Shown here piece after piece: positions 61,146 through 64,000 of a stretch of 64,000 nucleotides of DNA. Under the pieces are notes generated by a model, which saw nothing but the letters and a program-made list of their open reading frames with translations, made no database searches and was not told the origin of the DNA. The DNA comes from Oscheius dolichura (taxonomy: Eukaryota > Nematoda > Chromadorea > Rhabditida > Rhabditidae). The DNA is taken from positions 9,858,001 to 9,922,000 of the forward strand of contig OW051497.1 in the NCBI GenBank assembly GCA_932521035.1. The letters run 5' to 3'. The translations under genes and the position numbers were made by a program. How positions within the stretch are numbered: the stretch's first letter is position 1; each line of letters begins with the position of its first letter.

Positions 61146-62631
61146 TGTAAAACAATATGCAGCGAGAAGCGAGATTTCTGAAGTGAGGTTGCACCGGATA
61201 AGCTTGGAGATCTTGCCGGAGAGATCAAGATGGTCATTGGCTTCCTAGCTATAATTTCCTCAAGATTTTGGGGAGAGTATCCTAAAAGGCAAACCACAAA
61301 ATGATGACCGTACCATCCATAAGTGATTATTTGCTTCAAATATTTAATCTGGAAAAAGTTTACTACTCGCATACCACAAAAATTTATTTAGTTGTAGCCG
61401 AGCGCCCTCCCCCACAAAAGAAGTGAACCTCATTTTCCCTGGCACCACAACAGCAGAGAAATCCACGTTTCCAACTCACCACAAAAATTGATAAATGCTG
61501 TAGACCACTAAAACTAAATCTCACCCTTTTATGATACTCGCCTGAAGGTATTGTCAAGGGTACTCTGCCCCTTTACTTCTAGAGTACTCAAGATGCTCTT
61601 ATCGTTTTCTATATAATGAAAAAAGGGGTTTCAAGAAGTTTCTTCAAGTAAACAACAACGGTTAGTTCACAAGAAGAGGCGACTTTTTGGTGTTTGTAAA
61701 CAGGTATGGCCCTATCCTTATATGAAAATATTCTGGGCATTTCAGTTAAACAAACCGTGCATCAAAAAGGGTTGGAACACGTGTCCGCCTTGTCTGCTGT
61801 TTTGCCAGAAAGAAAAAGATCTCCGTACAGTTCAGACTCAACACACCTGCGGCGAAATCTTGATTTGCACGGTTCATGAATGCGATTTTCGATGGATCAG
61901 AATATATTCACTGGACAAAAAGTTCGATCAGATAGTTGTGTCGATGCAAGATGAGATCAGCGGAAGAAGTAAATAGCGCCACATGCGGGATTCTCTCAAA
62001 TTGCCCTTTTGCATAGCAGGCTTACCTCATCCTAGACACAAACTAGCATTCGGAAGCATATTAGTGACATGCTGAAGGCACTCCCAAACACTACCATGCG
62101 TCGAGCAGGTATCGTTTATCAAAAACGCCTGTTTAGCCAGTTTCTGCTAGGACCCGGCCTGCCAATGTAATCGCACGACGTTGCCACAGGCCGCATTACT
62201 AACTTTCTCATTGGCCTAAAATGTGTGGACAATCTTATCAAATGATGAAACATTTTGCTAGACGCTAGCATCTCTAATGGAACACTCAGTTAATTCTTTG
62301 GATGCGCATTTTTTGTATGATACTGCGCTCGCTCATGTGCAAATCAGATTTCAGCAGTTAGTTTAGCAGATAACAGAAAGGTTGGGTTGCTTTCCACGGC
62401 AGTAAGGCGTAGGAAACAATGGCTGGTGATTGTCGAAGTGAGCAGCTTTGGTAGTAGGAAAATTGCGGCTTATCTCGTATGTAGTGTCTGTAGGCTGTAG
62501 TATCATGAACCTAGAAATAGGAGAAGCGGGAAAAAAACGTTGAGGGGCGTCGATCTGCGCCGTTCCCCGTACTTAGACAATTGAGGTCATAATTTTAGAC
62601 ACGGCAAGCAACCCCGTTTCCAGCAAGCAGC

Positions 62632-62897
62632 ATGCCCGATAACACCTCCTTTAAGCCACATGAGCAGGACGCCGCCTCCGAAGGTTTCCGTGAGATAGCC
62701 AAAGCACAGCAGCATGCCGCCGAGAACGGTAAGTAGGTTTTCACATGAGAATGTAAGAATTTCCAATTTCAGTATATGCCAAGATTTCTTGAACCCGTAT
62801 CGCGAGTACACTGGCCCTCCCGCAATGTGCAGTAAGACCCCTACCGAGCTATCCACTTCAATTTTTGCTTTTAGAGAGCTCCAGGTAGCTGGTCAAT
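62632..62897 (+). CDS. Possible small spliced gene
   Basis: The first exon reads MPDNTSFKPHEQDAASEGFR...AKAQQHAAEN and ends at a good donor (GTAAGTAGG). Two further exon-like pieces with TTTCAG and TTTTAG acceptors follow. The obvious join gives a stop soon after the first intron (VYAKIS). Another frame in the second exon reads ICQDFLNPYREYTGPPAMC but is out of phase. It could be a 38-residue protein or a decayed gene. No family was recognised. Confidence 0.3.
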
Positions 62898-63233
62898 AGC
62901 CTGAACATCGGCTGGCTCAGCAGGCGGTTTGCCATTCTGCAATATATTCGTGACGAAGAAGCTATGTCGTTAACGAGGAAGTGGACGGCACTCCACCAAA
63001 GATAATAAAAAAAAGAATGAAAAAGTTCCTGCGGCATTCCTGCGATCGAAAGGAAGAAAACCAATGAAGAGAATTGTGTCGTTTTAAGATTGACAGTTCG
63101 TTAGCGACAGTGGGATCACCTGATCTCGGATTCCTTGGCATATTGTGTTGGCGAGAACAATGTAAAACAAGTGCCGACTTCTTCAGTTTTACTTCATGAA
63201 GTCTCAATAAGGAGCAAATGTATCTCTATCTAT

Positions 63234-63331
63234 CGTAAAACTTGTAATAGAACCCTACCCTGCGTTAGAACCCCTCTCCCAGGGCACCTTCGGAAAATAC
63301 AACACCATAGAGTTCTATTACAAGTTTTACG
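63234..63331. mobile_element. Short hairpin element with 20 bp perfect inverted repeats
   Basis: CGTAAAACTTGTAATAGAAC at the left end is perfectly inverted at the right end (63312-63331). The total is about 98 bp with a GC-richer loop. It could be a tiny MITE or a structured RNA. No target duplication was resolved. Confidence 0.5.
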
Positions 63332-63573
63332 GTATGTTTGCAGTTCAGCCGGTTGACAAAAAGTCTGATTCTACAAGTCCATCGCTGAAATCTTCGACAG
63401 ATGAAATTTGTGAACTTCCTCCTCACTCATGCGTTTCATTATATTTAAAAGGTCTGCCGCATTCGGCTAAGGTCTGAAAGCGTCTCGGTTTTCGCGATCA
63501 GATCGCCTTTATGCCTCGTCTTGCGCTTTCAAATCTTAGCAAGCTGTTCTCTTGCCGTCCATTTTCATTTTTA

Positions 63574-64000
63574 ATGGTGTTTTCTGTTCACATCAGAATA
63601 GCTTTGTTAGTAATGTGTGCAATCGGTAAGTTAATATTATCCATTTTTGAGAAAATCATAGGATCGGCTATCATTTTGATCTCAACTAAAGTGGATTACA
63701 CTCAAACACATTGGAAAAACTATACGAATCCTTGGCGCAATCGGTTACTTTCCTACTAATGCAGTTTAGATTATTTTTCAGGGCTTTTCTGTATACTGCA
63801 AATAGAAGAGGATATTTATCAACAAATTATGGGTATGCAATGGTCAGCGGGTTAGGTTAGTAACATTCGTTTAGCTAAGAACGTAAGCCTGTAGGAAATC
63901 AACTCTTCGAACTATTGGCCGTGATTGGTATAGCCGACAAGCTGAATAGGATTCCCTATATAAAAGTTGACAAAGAATCTGTGCTGCGGAAAGTAGGAGC
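63574..64000 (+). CDS. GT11-type alpha-1,2-fucosyltransferase, copy B (runs off the end)
   Basis: The membrane anchor MVFSVHIRIALLVMCAIG (63574) is followed by three short introns. The exons read IILISTKVDYTQTHWKNY, RGYLSTNYGYAMVSGLGN, and QLFELLAVIGIADKLNRIPY, all in phase. The last region is almost the same as in copy A. The catalytic HIRRGDF part lies beyond the right edge. It is divergently oriented relative to copy A, so the pair forms an inverted duplicate. An upstream in-frame ATG at 63511 exists. Confidence 0.82.

Larger units (their letters stand above)
61146..63573. other. Region between divergent GT11 genes
   Basis: It holds the short spliced ORF at 62632 and the inverted-repeat element at 63234 (both separate entries). 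The rest lacks recognisable features. The upstream sequences of both fucosyltransferases lie here. Confidence 0.45.

Noticed and set aside
62587-62856. 89-codon minus-strand ORF with hydrophobic stretches
   Set aside because: The same bases carry donor and acceptor signals on the plus strand, and the frame has no family resemblance.

Overview
The window is nuclear DNA of a nematode, most likely a rhabditid. The evidence is intron-rich genes with many 40-60 bp introns bounded by GT...TTTCAG/TTTTAG, a cuticle collagen, and families expanded in or typical of nematodes: a Thr-rich C6/DUF281 protein, DUF268, an FkbM-like methyltransferase, acyltransferase-3/SGNH proteins, and GT10 and GT11 fucosyltransferases. 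The species cannot be named from the sequence. No rRNA, tRNA or CRISPR was seen. Exon joins were read by hand, so spans are gene-level and include introns.

1-17.2 kb. The 3' end of a synaptotagmin (+) is followed by an amnionless homologue (-, 13863 to 1695, 14 exons, 534 codons, every splice phase consistent). One amnionless intron is 9.27 kb. Inside it, on the opposite strand, lies a complete 14-exon gene (9785-12268) joining a seven-transmembrane receptor to a C-terminal globin domain, the architecture described for C. elegans GLB-33. A possible globin-like fragment (about 4629-4985, -) sits in the same intron. Then come an unrecognised gene (14456-16280, +) and a small membrane protein with PPGY (16580-17197, +).

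17.6-28.4 kb. A second synaptotagmin (-) has no visible N-terminal exons, and the 5.6 kb next to it is gene-poor. After it come a Ly-6-type protein with a hydrophobic tail, a cuticle collagen and an unrecognised single-pass membrane protein.

28.5-42.1 kb, rich in mobile elements. A 2.2 kb Mutator-like element (28491-30696) has about 100 bp terminal inverted repeats and a perfect 9 bp target duplication. It holds a piece of MULE-type transposase, an innexin-like fragment and a charged ORF. A Thr-rich C6/DUF281 gene follows, with an 804 bp TTAA-flanked element in its first intron. Next are a small Gln-rich gene, an FkbM-like methyltransferase, a GNAT-type acetyltransferase, and a 2.5 kb repeat block with perfect 208 bp direct repeats and perfect 141 bp inverted repeats.

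42.1-64 kb, a surface-glycan-like cluster. Three paralogous acyltransferase-3/SGNH genes (+) are interleaved with a GT10 fucosyltransferase (-), a DUF268 protein (-) and two divergent GT11-type fucosyltransferases (-, and + running off the end). The third acyltransferase copy has lost a splice donor and the start of its last exon, so it looks like a pseudogene. A small coiled-coil gene lies downstream of the first two acyltransferases in nearly identical 0.83 kb copies. A shared role in O-acylating and fucosylating surface glycans is an inference from gene content.
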